A stretch of DNA of 41,044 nucleotides from Selaginella moellendorffii (lineage: Eukaryota > Streptophyta > Lycopodiopsida > Selaginellales > Selaginellaceae). Location: contig NW_003314371.1 of NCBI RefSeq assembly GCF_000143415.4, forward strand, positions 1 through 41,044, read 5' to 3'. The translations under genes and the position numbers were made by a program. Positions 12,331-21,818 of this stretch are shown here, in pieces (position 1 is the first letter of the stretch; each line of letters starts with the position of its first letter). The notes beneath the pieces are model-generated. The model was not told where the DNA came from. It ran no database searches and worked only from the letters and a program-made list of their open reading frames with translations.

Positions 12331-13201
12331 ATTTTACTATTTTTCACTGTAACAAGCTAAAGTGATGCTAGTGACAATAGTGTCCAATTTGGTCAAACCC
12401 CAACTGAGTGCTGATGTGGTAAGTGGGTGAGGGTCTTTAGTTTGTATGGGGAGGATGGGAAGAGACAAGCAATGGGCATTGAGTGTGAGCATGTGAGTGT
12501 ATTTTTGTGTTTCAAAGGTTGATCTCCTTTGGTTTCTCTAGTTTCTTTGTTTGTGGCCGTGAATGGAGAGTTAGTTCTTGTTATTGTGGAAATGAGGGGT
12601 AGCCACATTGCTCTCACGAACAGTGTGTGATTATCCATTCCTGGACATATGTGGAAGATTGATGATTGCTAAATTGAGCATCATGAGTGGTTGTTAATTT
12701 GAAAAATGTAAATAGAGCCTGCTTTATGTGGCATTGGAGACTTTCAATGAGAATCCTAAGGGCATTGTTGGAAACTGATGCAGCAAATCGAGGCAAAAGC
12801 CTAATTTTTGAGGCATAGCAAGTGAGCCAAACAAGAAATCTGTGTTGAACACTCTATGCGTGTGAGAGGAAGTTTATTATGGCTAGTTGCTAACATTTCT
12901 TTTTTGGGGAATGAGGCAAATGCTGCTTAAGTCTAAGAAATGAGGGAGACAAAATCCCAACGGTTGTGTTTGCTAAGCAAATTGTCAAAGGGCCAGGTTG
13001 AACAAGCTATAGTGGCTTTGAGATCAACAAGCTATGGTGGCTCCAAATTCTCTCAAGTTGTTATAAAGGATTATAGAGAGTTGATTTTGATTCTAATGGC
13101 TGAGTATTTTTGCTAGATTGTGTTATGTCGAGGGTTATGGGCGCTAGGGTGTTTTATATTGTGTTCTTGTAATCTTTTTTGGTTTATCTGGTTTCTTTGC
13201 T
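12331..13201. other. AT-rich spacer, no gene seen
   Basis: Low-GC sequence with short frames only and no recognisable protein family or RNA gene. The abrupt change in composition at about 12330 coincides with the breakpoint of the EIPR1 pseudogene. Confidence 0.4.
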
Positions 13202-13247
13202 TAAAATAATCGTAGAATATGCGAGAAATATGCATTTTAGGGTTCTT
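13202..13247. repeat. Relative of the 50-bp hairpin repeat; supplies GT37 stop
   Basis: The sequence taaaataatcgtagaatatg ... cattttaggg parallels the hairpin at 10588-10637. On the minus strand its aaccctaaaatg provides the last codons and the TAA stop (13237-13239) of the fucosyltransferase gene. Confidence 0.45.
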
Positions 13248-14748
13248 GCATTGGGGAGCGCCATTCTTTCGATCCTATCAACTGGATCCCAGTCGGTACG
13301 TCTTGGCAATTGCGTACATTGGGCTCGAATCTTGGATCGCTTCGGCGCTTGCAATCGCATCCGTACGGCGCCGCGGCGTGGAAGCAGGGATCCATGGAAA
13401 TCAGCCTGGAGCAATTGGCCGTGGCGCTGCGATCGTCATTGTCAGCGAGGAGGAGCCACGGTTTGATCCCGGCCAGGCCCTGGGCGACGTACCCAAACGT
13501 GGATCCGGGGCTCGTGACGAGCTCGTCACACATTGAGAGCAGTACCATCTCCGCCAGCGCCTTCTCGTCGTGCTCCAAGTTGTCGGTCCTCTGCGATTCT
13601 TCGTGGCTCGGGGAGAGAACTCTCACGACTCCATCCGATTCCAGGGAGAAATCTCGTAGCCTCTGGAAGAAGAACCGATCCAGCGATGTCACGAGCGCCG
13701 TGGTCTTCGATCTGGATCTGTTCGACGGGAGATCAAAGAGGCTGTTTTGGAGGAGGCACTGGATCATCGCTTGGGCGAAGCTGGATTGCGAGTGCGGTCG
13801 CAGGCCCAGATTGGGCGCGAGCTGGCGCATCTGGATCCCGATCAGCTTGGTCGAGTCCGCCATGGAGGCTTTGTAGAATCTAGAAGCTTGATGCCACACG
13901 GAGTTGGATGGAGAGAACAAGTATCGCCCAAGGTGGTGGAACACGACGGTCTCTTGCTCCGCCGGGAAGAGACGATCGAGCTCGGCCTTGAATTGCGGCA
14001 CCGCGTACAAGCTGGGAGCGTAGTACTGGCTACTCCGGATGGACAGCCACGCCACTCGATCGCCCAGCGCGCGCTGCTGCCGCTCGCAGAAGAAATTCTC
14101 GCCCAGGCTTGTCTCGCTGATGATGTCGATGGAGAGGTGGCTGCCGAGCACCCGATCGAGATCGTCGGCGCAGAAGCGATGATCGAACTTGGGCTTGGGA
14201 TCGCCGAGCGCGAATTTGTTGAGGATCTCCCGAGAGACTAGCCAGGAGCTACGAGGGAATGGCTCGCAGAAGAGATTTGCCATGTCCTCGCCGGGATCGA
14301 TGAGGAGCACCCTGTCCGTGAGGAGCGCGTAGAGGAAAGTGGCGGCGATGGACACCATCTTGTTGCCAAGGCCGCTGAAGTTGATCCACACCACGAATTT
14401 GCACTCGCCGGTCGTGAGATTCCCGCGGCGATCCCAGGATTGGGGATGATCTGGAGCGCAGCGCGCGTGGAGATCTTCGTACGAGCGCAGTCTTCTCTCG
14501 AGGTTTGTAGATGGGATGTTGCGATCGATTGCGGCTGCACGGTAGTATAGGTGCCGCTGGAGCCGGCTCTGGCATCGATCGTTCTCCCGGATGGGCAGCA
14601 ATCCATGCAGCGATTCTCTATCGCGAGAAGCTCTCGAGGAGGAGAAGTAACAAATTCCTTTGGCTACCTCCCAGATCCGAAACTCTAGAACCAGCAAGTA
14701 GATAGAAATCGCGAGAATTCCCGGCACTAGCATTTTCGTCGCGCCCAT
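13237..14748 (-). CDS. GT37 xyloglucan/AGP fucosyltransferase
   Basis: Single-exon gene, 503 aa, for a Golgi type II membrane fucosyltransferase of CAZy family GT37 (plant FUT1-like), which moves fucose from GDP-fucose to xyloglucan or arabinogalactan side chains. I chose the ATG at 14748 (MGATKMLV); the frame stays open upstream but has no better ATG. Residues about 6-23 form the single membrane anchor, followed by a stem. The catalytic part has GLGNKMVS (about 126-133), the GDP-fucose-binding motif IGIQMR (about 303-308), the GSTFGYVAQGL motif (about 415-425) and the family's DPCFH near the C-terminus. The length is close to the family norm (500-560). The gene is GC-rich and divergent from the HPPD-like gene, sharing a 285-bp intergenic region. 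Acceptor specificity cannot be read from sequence. Confidence 0.9.
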   Translation of the reverse strand: MGATKMLVPGILAISIYLLVLEFRIWEVAKGICYFSSSRASRDRESLHGLLPIRENDRCQSRLQRHLYYRAAAIDRNIPSTNLERRLRSYEDLHARCAPDHPQSWDRRGNLTTGECKFVVWINFSGLGNKMVSIAATFLYALLTDRVLLIDPGEDMANLFCEPFPRSSWLVSREILNKFALGDPKPKFDHRFCADDLDRVLGSHLSIDIISETSLGENFFCERQQRALGDRVAWLSIRSSQYYAPSLYAVPQFKAELDRLFPAEQETVVFHHLGRYLFSPSNSVWHQASRFYKASMADSTKLIGIQMRQLAPNLGLRPHSQSSFAQAMIQCLLQNSLFDLPSNRSRSKTTALVTSLDRFFFQRLRDFSLESDGVVRVLSPSHEESQRTDNLEHDEKALAEMVLLSMCDELVTSPGSTFGYVAQGLAGIKPWLLLADNDDRSATANCSRLISMDPCFHAAAPYGCDCKRRSDPRFEPNVRNCQDVPTGIQLIGSKEWRSPMQEP

Positions 14749-15033
14749 CCGGCCCAAAGTTTGGTGATCTCCAAACTCCCAAAGTTTGAAATTCCAAAGC
14801 AACGAATATTCTCTGATTTGTGCCAGGGTACGGATACCCTGCCGTCCGTACGTCTCCGAGCTCTCAGGAGCTATGCTGTGCCTCTACGCTAGGGTTTGCG
14901 GCAGCGCAGCGAAGATCCGGGGCGCTCTCCACATCGGTACGTCTTTCAAGCTGCAGGGATCCCGAGCTCCATTCTCCGCGGCGATCGCCTGATCCGGACG
15001 GAGCGGCGCGAGAGATCGGAGGGGAGCGACAAG
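14749..15033. promoter_or_regulatory. Shared divergent promoter region, GT37 / HPPD-like
   Basis: The start codons of two divergent genes are 285 bp apart, so both promoters and 5' UTRs must fit here. It contains ctagggtttg near 14890, a telo-box-like word common in plant 5' regions. No convincing TATA box was picked out. Confidence 0.5.
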
Positions 15034-16510
15034 ATGGACAAGGTCGCGGGATGGGTTGGAGGAAGCCTGGCGTCGGCATTCTTCGCGTCGCTGGAGCGAT
15101 CGTCGTGCGTGACCTTGTCGACCACGGACACGGACGACGAGGAGGACGTGCCGCTCGAGGTCCGGGTGGATACCGGGCACCAGAGCAGCGCGTCCTGCGC
15201 GGATCATCAGGGCTACAAGCTGGGGCTCGTCGGCCACGACAAGTTCGTGAGGAGCAATCCCATGTCCGATCGCTTCGGTGTTCTTGGCTTCCACCACGTC
15301 GAGTTTTGGTGTGGCGATGCCTCCAACACCTGGCGGCGATTCGCGTGGGGGCTGGGGATGCATCTGGTGGCCAAGTCGGATCACAGCACAGGGAATCACA
15401 CGTACTGCAGCTACGTGATCAGCTCCCGTGAGCTCGTCTTCGCCTTCACTGCTCCATACTCGTCCAAGAAGGCCGACCAGGAGCTCAGCCAGATGCCACA
15501 CCCGGGCTTCTCATCGAGCGACGCGCGGCGGTTCTTCTCCATGCACGGGCTGGCGGTGCGAGCGGTGGGGCTGCTGGTGGAGGACGCGGAGGAGGCTTTC
15601 CGGAAGAGTGTTCTTGGCGGAGCTCTGGCGGTGTTTCAGCCCCAGGAGCTCACGGACGAGGCCACCGGCACGAAGGCTGTGATAGCAGAGGTGAAGCTGC
15701 TCGGGGACGTGGTGTTGAGATACATAAGCTTGAAGGGATTCTCGGGAGCTTTCTTGCCGAATTACACGCCGGTGGAGAGCCTCCCGCTCACTTCCGGGTT
15801 TGTGAGGCTCAGCTACGTTGCGGCGAATGTTTACAACCTTCTCGACACCGTCAACCACATTGTCAAGTTTACGGGATTCCACGAGGTGGCCGAGTATACG
15901 ACGGACGACGTTGGGACCAAAGACAGCGGCTTGAACACCATGGCTCTTGCGAGCAACAACGAGACGGTTGTTTTTTCGCTGAGTGAGCCGACTTACGGGA
16001 CCAAGCGCAAGTCGCCCATTCAGACTTACCTGGAGCAGAATGAAGGCTCAGGGATCCAGCGCTTGGCTCTTCAGTGCGACGACATTTTTGGGACTGTGAA
16101 TGATATCCGTGATAGGATCGATGCTGGTGGCTTTGAGTTCTTGCCAGCTCCTGGTCCCGAGTATTATGATTCCATGCGCGGAAAAGTTGGCAGCGTTTTG
16201 ACTGAAGAGCAGATACTTAAATGCCAAGAGCTCGGTATTTGGATCGACAAGGACGAGCACGGCATTCTCTTACAAATATTTACCAAGCCCGTAGGAGACA
16301 GGTACGTGTGTCGTATTTCCTTGGCACGATCTAAGTTGTTTTCTACGCAGGCCCACCCTGTTTCTAGAGATCATCCAGCGTTTGACTTCGATCGAAAGCC
16401 AGAGTTTTCAGGCGGACAAGTTCGATGTTGTTGGGAAGGATAACTTTTCGGCACTGTACCGATGCTTGGAAGAGTATGAGAAGACTCTGGATGCAACACG
16501 GCAGATGTAG
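15034..16510 (+). CDS. HPPD-like protein lacking two iron ligands
   Basis: Clear homolog of 4-hydroxyphenylpyruvate dioxygenase, the non-heme iron enzyme that makes homogentisate for tyrosine breakdown and for tocopherol and plastoquinone. Exons 15034-16301 and 16351-16510 (49-nt intron), 475 aa. The N-terminal vicinal-oxygen-chelate domain has FGVLGFHHVEFWCGDA. The C-terminal domain has FTGFHEVAEYTTDDVGT, GTKRKSPIQTYLEQNEG, LLQIFTKPVGDRPT and LFLEIIQR. Of the family's His-His-Glu iron triad, the first His (plant motif LDHAVGN) is Tyr261 here (RLSYVAANV), the second (QHLAL) is Arg343 (QRLALQ, codon CGC), and only the Glu (Glu429) remains. Other active-site positions also differ: the INEP Asn is Ser and the C-terminal GGFGKG is VVGKD. 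The reading frame and splice sites are intact, so this looks like an expressed pseudoenzyme or a protein of new function. Start chosen at MDKVAGW; upstream frame has no earlier ATG. Confidence 0.88.
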
Positions 16511-16941
16511 CAATGTAAGTTACTGGTTCGTCGACAAGCAGCAATGAGCTACTCAAGTAAACGCTGTGCATCCCCTTGGACGTTGGGTAGGGTCGTTTGG
16601 TTGGGAGGAGTATTTCAAACTTAAATGCGGGGGTGGCTGCAAATATGTGTTACGAAATTGAATCAGATGGTAATGTGGGATGTGGGAAGAACAATCAGAA
16701 AAAAAGAAAAGAAAAGAAGGAAAGTCCTCTACGGAACTACGCAAGAAGAGAACTCAAGGACTGTGCGGGGGAAACTCGTCTCGTACATTTAGCCATTTTT
16801 CTTCTTCATTCATCGGCGATGACTTGAAACGTTGGAGAACGAGTATCAACACGATAGTAGCTACTGCGCGACAAAAAAATTCACGAATAATTTGGAACTT
16901 GAGCAGCGGCAGGCTGGGACGTAAAACCAATCGGTTTTCGT
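16511..16941. other. Convergent 3' region between HPPD-like and CFL1 genes
   Basis: This holds the presumed 3' UTRs of two convergent genes, with an A-rich run near 16700-16720 and short frames only. No further gene is seen. Confidence 0.5.
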
Positions 16942-17738
16942 TCATGCTTTGATCTTCTTGGGAGCTGCTTGGTTGTCCAAGACGACGTAGCTTCCACACC
17001 TGGGACACTGTGGATTCTTTGGGGACAGCATGACGTACATGAGGCAGCTCTTGCATCCGGTCACTATAATTCCAGACGAGGAGCAGTCGTCGCAAGAAGA
17101 GGTCCGTTTGTGGTCCAAGTTGGTCCCCTCGGCGGCCAGTTTTGATGAAGAAGAAACAGCTGCTAGATTGCGTGGAGAAGCCGGCTTGCATCCTAAATTC
17201 AGTTCCAGGTCCAGGTGCTCTTCCAAGGTGGAAGTCGGGCTGTTGTTTTTCGCGTGGTGAGCTTTGACGGAGGTGGCTCGGCTGCTGTTGCTCTGGAGGA
17301 GATCGAGGCAGAGAGACGAGCTCCGATTCAACGAGCCAGACTGTAGGAGCCGGGGATCGTCAATGGTGCTCAAACCGGTGCTACAGTTGACGAAAGTTAT
17401 GGAGCCAGACTGCGGCAAGAGAAGAACTTTCAGCCAAGAGAAAGGAAGAGGAATGGACAGCAATGAGTTCTTGGTACCTTCAAGTCGAGGCGCTTCTCCC
17501 ATCCGGTTGGAAGCGGTGGCTCTTTTTCGTGATCCAGATGGACAGTCTCCGAGGATTGGCACGGACGGATTGCTGGCGGAAGCGGTCCCGAGCTGTCGAC
17601 CGGCTTTCCCATCATCAGGCTGAGGATCTTCTGGGGGTCCTCGCTCCAGGCGTGTGGCTCCTTGGCACTTGTCGTCTTGATCGAGCTTGTGCACAATTCA
17701 GCAGCCTGCCAGCCCAGCTCCATTGTTGCAACTGTCAT
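16942..17738 (-). CDS. CFL1: CFL1-type WW / EAR / zinc-ribbon regulator
   Basis: Two exons, 17738-17478 and 17409-16942 (68-nt intron, phase 0), 242 aa. The intron splits a WW domain: LPTGWEKRLDLK (about 76-87) continues as SGSITFVNCSTGLSTIDDPR (88-107); the second Trp of canonical WW domains is absent, as in relatives I recall. An EAR repression motif LDLELNLG lies at about 153-160. The C-terminus has a four-Cys zinc ribbon, CKSC (206-209) and CPRC (222-225), around LMYVMLSP, also seen in GIR1-type repressors. This architecture matches CURLY FLAG LEAF 1 of rice and its Arabidopsis relatives, nuclear corepressors that restrain cuticle development through HD-ZIP IV factors. The role here is inferred. 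The likely 5' UTR holds a CTT-repeat tract. The ATG at 17738 was chosen; a second in-frame ATG follows five codons later. Confidence 0.85.
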
Positions 17739-17794
17739 CCGGAAGTGGAAGAATACGAGGCGAAGAGGTGGAAGGAAAGATGGGATAGGACGAA

Positions 17795-17822
17795 GAAGAA
17801 GAAGAAGAAGAAGAAGAAGAGC
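17795..17822. repeat. GAA trinucleotide microsatellite
   Basis: About nine GAA/GAAG units followed by CAG units (to about 17831), located 57 bp upstream of the CFL1 start codon; read on the transcript strand it is a CTT/CTG tract in the probable 5' UTR. Confidence 0.8.
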
Positions 17823-17831
17823 AGCAGCAGC

Positions 17832-18659
17832 AGCTATAGATGGCTAGATAGATTGGAGGAAACGGGGGAGAAGGGAAGGAGCACAGGGAAAGGAAGACTA
17901 GTATAGAACGAGAACGTGAGGGACGTGCTTTGAATAGCAGCGGAGAAGCGTAAAGGATGCCAAGACTCTCCCCATGAGCTGCATACAATGATAAGTAGGC
18001 GGGCGAGCTCTTTGTCCGGCCAGCCAGCCAGTATTTCTCTTCAGAAAGGTGGGGTCTGCAGCCCGTGCTTTGCATTAAATGCAGGTATCTTTAAGCAGCA
18101 CTTCTCAGCAAGTAAGTATGCGATCTCTCCCCTCATTTTCTCCTTGCTTTCCGTTTTTTGCTAGTTGGCTTTCCTGGCTGGTGGTGGTGGTGGTGATTGA
18201 CTAAGCAAGCAAGCATTCATGCTGGCATTTGCATTTGCATTGGCAGTGATTGCATGCTCTTAGTTGAGATCTCGCCGATTTCAATCCCATCATATACTGA
18301 AGTCCAAAAATCTCTTTAACCACCCGAAACAGGGAAGACGAGGAGGGGGGCCTCTCAAGTGGTGAAGTAGCTTGCATCAAGCCAAATCCACCTGACGCTC
18401 AGCGGCAGCAACAGCATGAACGAGGTGCATTATGGAGAGGGTGTGTGGTCCAACAAAGGAAAGCAGCAATGACGGAAAGAAAAGTGAGCGACTTTATCAG
18501 GCGTGCATCAAGCGTAAGTAGTAGCCAATGCTGGTAAGTATATATTCGGGTTTTCTTTCCTTTATCTTCGTGTTGTTTCCTCCTTGCATGTTTCTCCTCT
18601 GGCTTCTTGCTTGATTGCGCTTCCTTTTTTTTTTCGTTATGGTTTGAGTTTAGCTGCAT
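17832..18659. other. Upstream region of CFL1, no gene seen
   Basis: Presumed promoter of the minus-strand CFL1 gene plus spacer. It includes a short GGT tract near 18180-18195. Plus-strand donor-like words (gcaagtaagtatg near 18112 and ctggtaagtata near 18533) could belong to early noncoding exons of the spliced-looking locus that follows. No ORF of known family. Confidence 0.4.
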
Positions 18660-20948
18660 TAAGTTAGTCTAGATGCTGGTTCCTGAGAGTGCGGGTGGGA
18701 TTTACAGGTGGTTCAGAGGAAGCACTGTTTCCCATGCCATCTATCAATTAATGCTCTCTGACAAGTACATTCATTGCTTTCCAGGTCGCCACCACATTTT
18801 CTTTGGTCAGCAGAAGGCGATCACAGCAACAAGCAGGAGAGAATTCGTAACGCAAAGCAGCTTTCGTTCCTCCTAATCGGTATGTTAAAAGCGGAGAGGG
18901 TGCTCCTGGCCTGGCTGCTTTAAGCTCGTTGAGGTATCACAATTCCTGGAACTATCTTTTGTTATGATCTCTCCCTTGTCCCTTTTTTTATTCTTTCCCC
19001 TCGTCGACTTTTAGGCTTTTGAGCTTCTTTCTTTATTGCTTTAGCCTTTGGGTTTGATCGTGATGCCTTCACATTCTCAGCAGAATTCAATGCGTCGCGC
19101 TAACAAATTTGCTTTTTGCTACATTGCAGCCAGGCATCAAGTTGGGGGACGGGTACTTTGACATTACCTGGCATTTTTCCCGTCTATCGTTTTCCCGCTT
19201 GTGCTTGCTGGTTGGAAGCCTGTAAGTTAAGACATATCCAGTTACAGTTACCTAACTATTTCAGCAGGGACACCACCAGCGGACTCGCACTATTTGGCCA
19301 GTGCATATCACTGGAAACGTTTGTTTGGAAGCATCCGCTTTTGTCAAGCTTCACGCTTAGACATTTGTTTACCCGCCTGCCAGAAGAGCAACAAGACTTT
19401 CGGGTGTCCTCCGAGGACATACAGGCTTGGACTTTCGGAGGTTATTTTATTCTGTTGAGATCATTATCACTGGCATTATCTCGTTGGAGTTGACCGGGTG
19501 AGTACGCTTCCCATGTTTTTTTCTTTGTTTGATTCGTTTTCTCTTTCTCAAGCTTCCTAAGTGATTTCCTGGTTGGTTTGGTGTTTCAGACTTTGGGCGG
19601 TGGTGAATTACACCGTCCAGCTCTTAAGGCACATCCCAGAATCTATAATGGCTGCTGCAGTCTATTTCCTTCAGAGCACACATGCTGAAAAAAAGTACCT
19701 AGTGTCGCTCTCGGGATGCATACACCATGCAGCAGCAGTTCATTACTATCTACTAGCGACGATGTACAATGCTTCAATGGTTCAATTGAAAGCTTGGTAG
19801 GCCTTCAATGGTTCTGTCTGGCGTTCGTTCCTCTCTCCTCAATGCAGGTGTAAATTTCTTCAGAGCGGCCATGAAAGTTTTCAGGCCATGGAGAGCTTTC
19901 AGCCATCGTCACAAATGCGAGGTTGCGTTTCTCTCTTTTATTTGCAATTGTTCCTTGCTGATACTTTATTGGTTCTTCCTTTCTTTTCTTTCGGCTTGAA
20001 TTGAAGCTGACAGATGAACGCTATGATCGAGCAATGGTTGGTAGGACATTTCTCATGGAAGTTGCAGTGGTAAAGTAAGTTTTGCTTTGATCTCCTCGTG
20101 AACTTTGTAGTATTTTTTCTTCTCTTTCAGGTACGCTGATACTGTGGATGCCTTGAGCTGCAAAGTGCCCCTTGTGTCGGCGTGAAATCAACATCCCACA
20201 GGTAAAAGAACGAGCAATTTCCTTCCAAGCTATTTGCTTTTGTGGCCGAGGTAAACTATTAGATTTGTTTCCTCATCCTTGAATGTTGACAGGGAGATGC
20301 ATTCAAGGAAGGTGTTGGCACAGCAGTTATTGAAAACGTTGAGCAATTCTGTCTGGTGTCTCTATTTGGGATCTTATCCTGTGTCTCTTCTCGCCAGAAG
20401 ATATATCTCATGAACGGTGTGATGCTTCAATCAGGTTGGTTCTTCCTTTTTTTTCCTTGATATTAATTCGTTTTAGAAACATTTTGTTTGTGCATCGGTA
20501 GTGTTGCTGGCTGTTGGCATTCCAGCCAGTGAACGCATCCTAGCTGTGTACTGCACTGGTGCGTGGCTGCTACTTGGAAATCTAGGATCATGGATTTCTG
20601 TCCATATTTTTCTCTTCATCGACTTCTGAAACGAAGACCGACTTTTTGAGTATGTCATCGAGAACTGTTCTCAATATCACAGCACCGGGAAAAGCTACAA
20701 AGGATAAAACAAAGGTTTTCTTTCAATGTTTTCGTGCTTGGATACTGATTTCTTCCTTGGAACAGGACTCAGGAGCAGAAAATGAATCTTTTATCCAGTC
20801 GAATCAAGTAAGAGCATTTAAGTTTGTGGATGTTCTCAAGCTCAATCCCGTAGCTTACAGACAGTCATCGGACTTGAATGGTGCAAGCTTGTCACCAATA
20901 AATGCCCCGAACCCCTGCTCCTGTTCTGGCGATATACGAACCAAGTGA
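18660..20948 (+). pseudogene. Spliced-looking locus with RING-finger remnant
   Basis: A series of plausible plus-strand plant introns is visible: tccaatcg/gtatgtta ... cattgcag/cc (about 18879-19129), ccggg/tgagtacg ... gtttcag/ac (about 19496-19590), gtaagttttg ... tctttcag/gt (about 20074-20131), cacag/gtaaaaga ... ttgacag/gg (about 20201-20292). No continuous reading frame joins the exons. One exon codes KCPLCRREINIPQ (20163-20201), the second half of a RING finger. The bases just before it read YADTVDALSCK in a frame one base off, which together suggests ...ALSCKCPLCRREIN.. with a one-base insertion; RNF170-type RING proteins have a similar CKCPLCRR sequence. I read this as a decayed RING E3 gene or a spliced noncoding RNA derived from one. 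The last frame (20646-20948) is unrecognised. Confidence 0.35.
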
Positions 20949-21046
20949 GATCAGATCTTTTCTCTTTCCTTTCTTTATGTAACAGGCTCACACACACTAT
21001 TCACACAGAGCTATCTATCCACAAGAAGATCGCGATCTTCGCTTTA

Positions 21047-21370
21047 CTAAGTGGAGCGAGCTCGCTTGAGGCCTTGCTCCGCTGGATAAGTTCCGGTAGC
21101 AGCAGTGACTTGCGAAGGGAGATTGCTGAAGCTGCGAATAAAAGAGGTGGGGAGGCCGGCGTAGAGCTCCACCACTCTCTTGATGTTGTAGTTGAGCTCC
21201 TTAATGAGCATCACATTTCGGGAGAGGCTCTCCGGGATCTGGGACTCCTGGTTGACGTTGATCTCCTTGATGAGCAGCCGGTTGTGGTCCAGCAGGAACT
21301 GGACCTGGTGGAAGGTTCTCTGGAACACACCCCATGCCTTGCCTTCTGCTCCACCCAAGCTGGAGTCCAT
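21047..21370 (-). CDS. ELF4: ELF4-family circadian clock protein
   Basis: Single coding exon, 107 aa, for the EARLY FLOWERING 4 family (ELF4 domain, formerly DUF1313). In Arabidopsis ELF4 joins ELF3 and LUX in the evening complex that represses clock and growth genes at dusk. The conserved helical region is clear: FHQVQFLLDHNRLLIKEIN, then NQESQIPESLSRNVMLIKEL, then NYNIKRVVELYAGL. The length matches the family (about 110 aa). Start at ATG 21370. A likely 5'-UTR intron of 66 nt (21384-21449) has donor caag/gtgggttg and acceptor gttacag/gatttg, placing the transcript start further upstream toward AAE3. It is transcribed in the same direction as AAE3. Whether it is closer to ELF4 or to ELF4-like genes cannot be settled here. 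Confidence 0.9.
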   Translation of the reverse strand: MDSSLGGAEGKAWGVFQRTFHQVQFLLDHNRLLIKEINVNQESQIPESLSRNVMLIKELNYNIKRVVELYAGLPTSFIRSFSNLPSQVTAATGTYPAEQGLKRARST

Positions 21371-21818
21371 CTCTCCTCAAATCCTGTAACAAATACTTCC
21401 AGCTTGTAAGCGGCCAGAAGAACAGAACTTGGGAATGAAAGCAACCCACCTTGACAGTGTTCTTGGTTTCTCTCCTGGATGGAAGACACCGAGGCTCGAA
21501 GCGATGGGTTTTCTTCTGCGAGGAAAAACCTTTGTGAGCTCTGTCACTTTCTCGCTTGCCTGCTTTTCTTCTTCGTTGGAAATCCGAATGTAAATCCTAG
21601 ACAGCCCAAACGCATGAGCATTTTCGTCTAGTGACGAGAATAAAGTGGAAAAGCGACAACGTATGGGCACACCTTTCTATGCCCAGTTCTTGGCTCTGCA
21701 AAAGCCAGTTTTATTAGCACGCGCTGGGAAAGGAAAATAGTCGCACGAAACATGGACGCCTGGACGAGGATGTTCTTTTACCGGTGCGTCGTGTGCTGGC
21801 TGTGGCTTTCGTCTTTGC
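21371..21818. promoter_or_regulatory. ELF4 5' UTR/promoter and AAE3 3' region
   Basis: Between the ELF4 ATG and the AAE3 stop there are 448 bp on the same strand. The part next to ELF4 has the probable 66-nt UTR intron; the rest must hold the ELF4 promoter and the AAE3 3' UTR. The open frame 21377-21670 on the minus strand resembles no family. I could not pick out an evening-element or G-box with confidence. Confidence 0.4.

Noticed and set aside
14896-15033. N-terminal extension of the HPPD-like frame by 46 codons
   Set aside because: The extension starts at a TTG and has no ATG; it covers the divergent promoter, so the ATG at 15034 is preferred. A transit peptide encoded there cannot be ruled out fully.
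19116-19493. Frame of 125 codons in the spliced-looking locus
   Set aside because: It crosses apparent splice sites and matches no family; kept only as part of the decayed locus.
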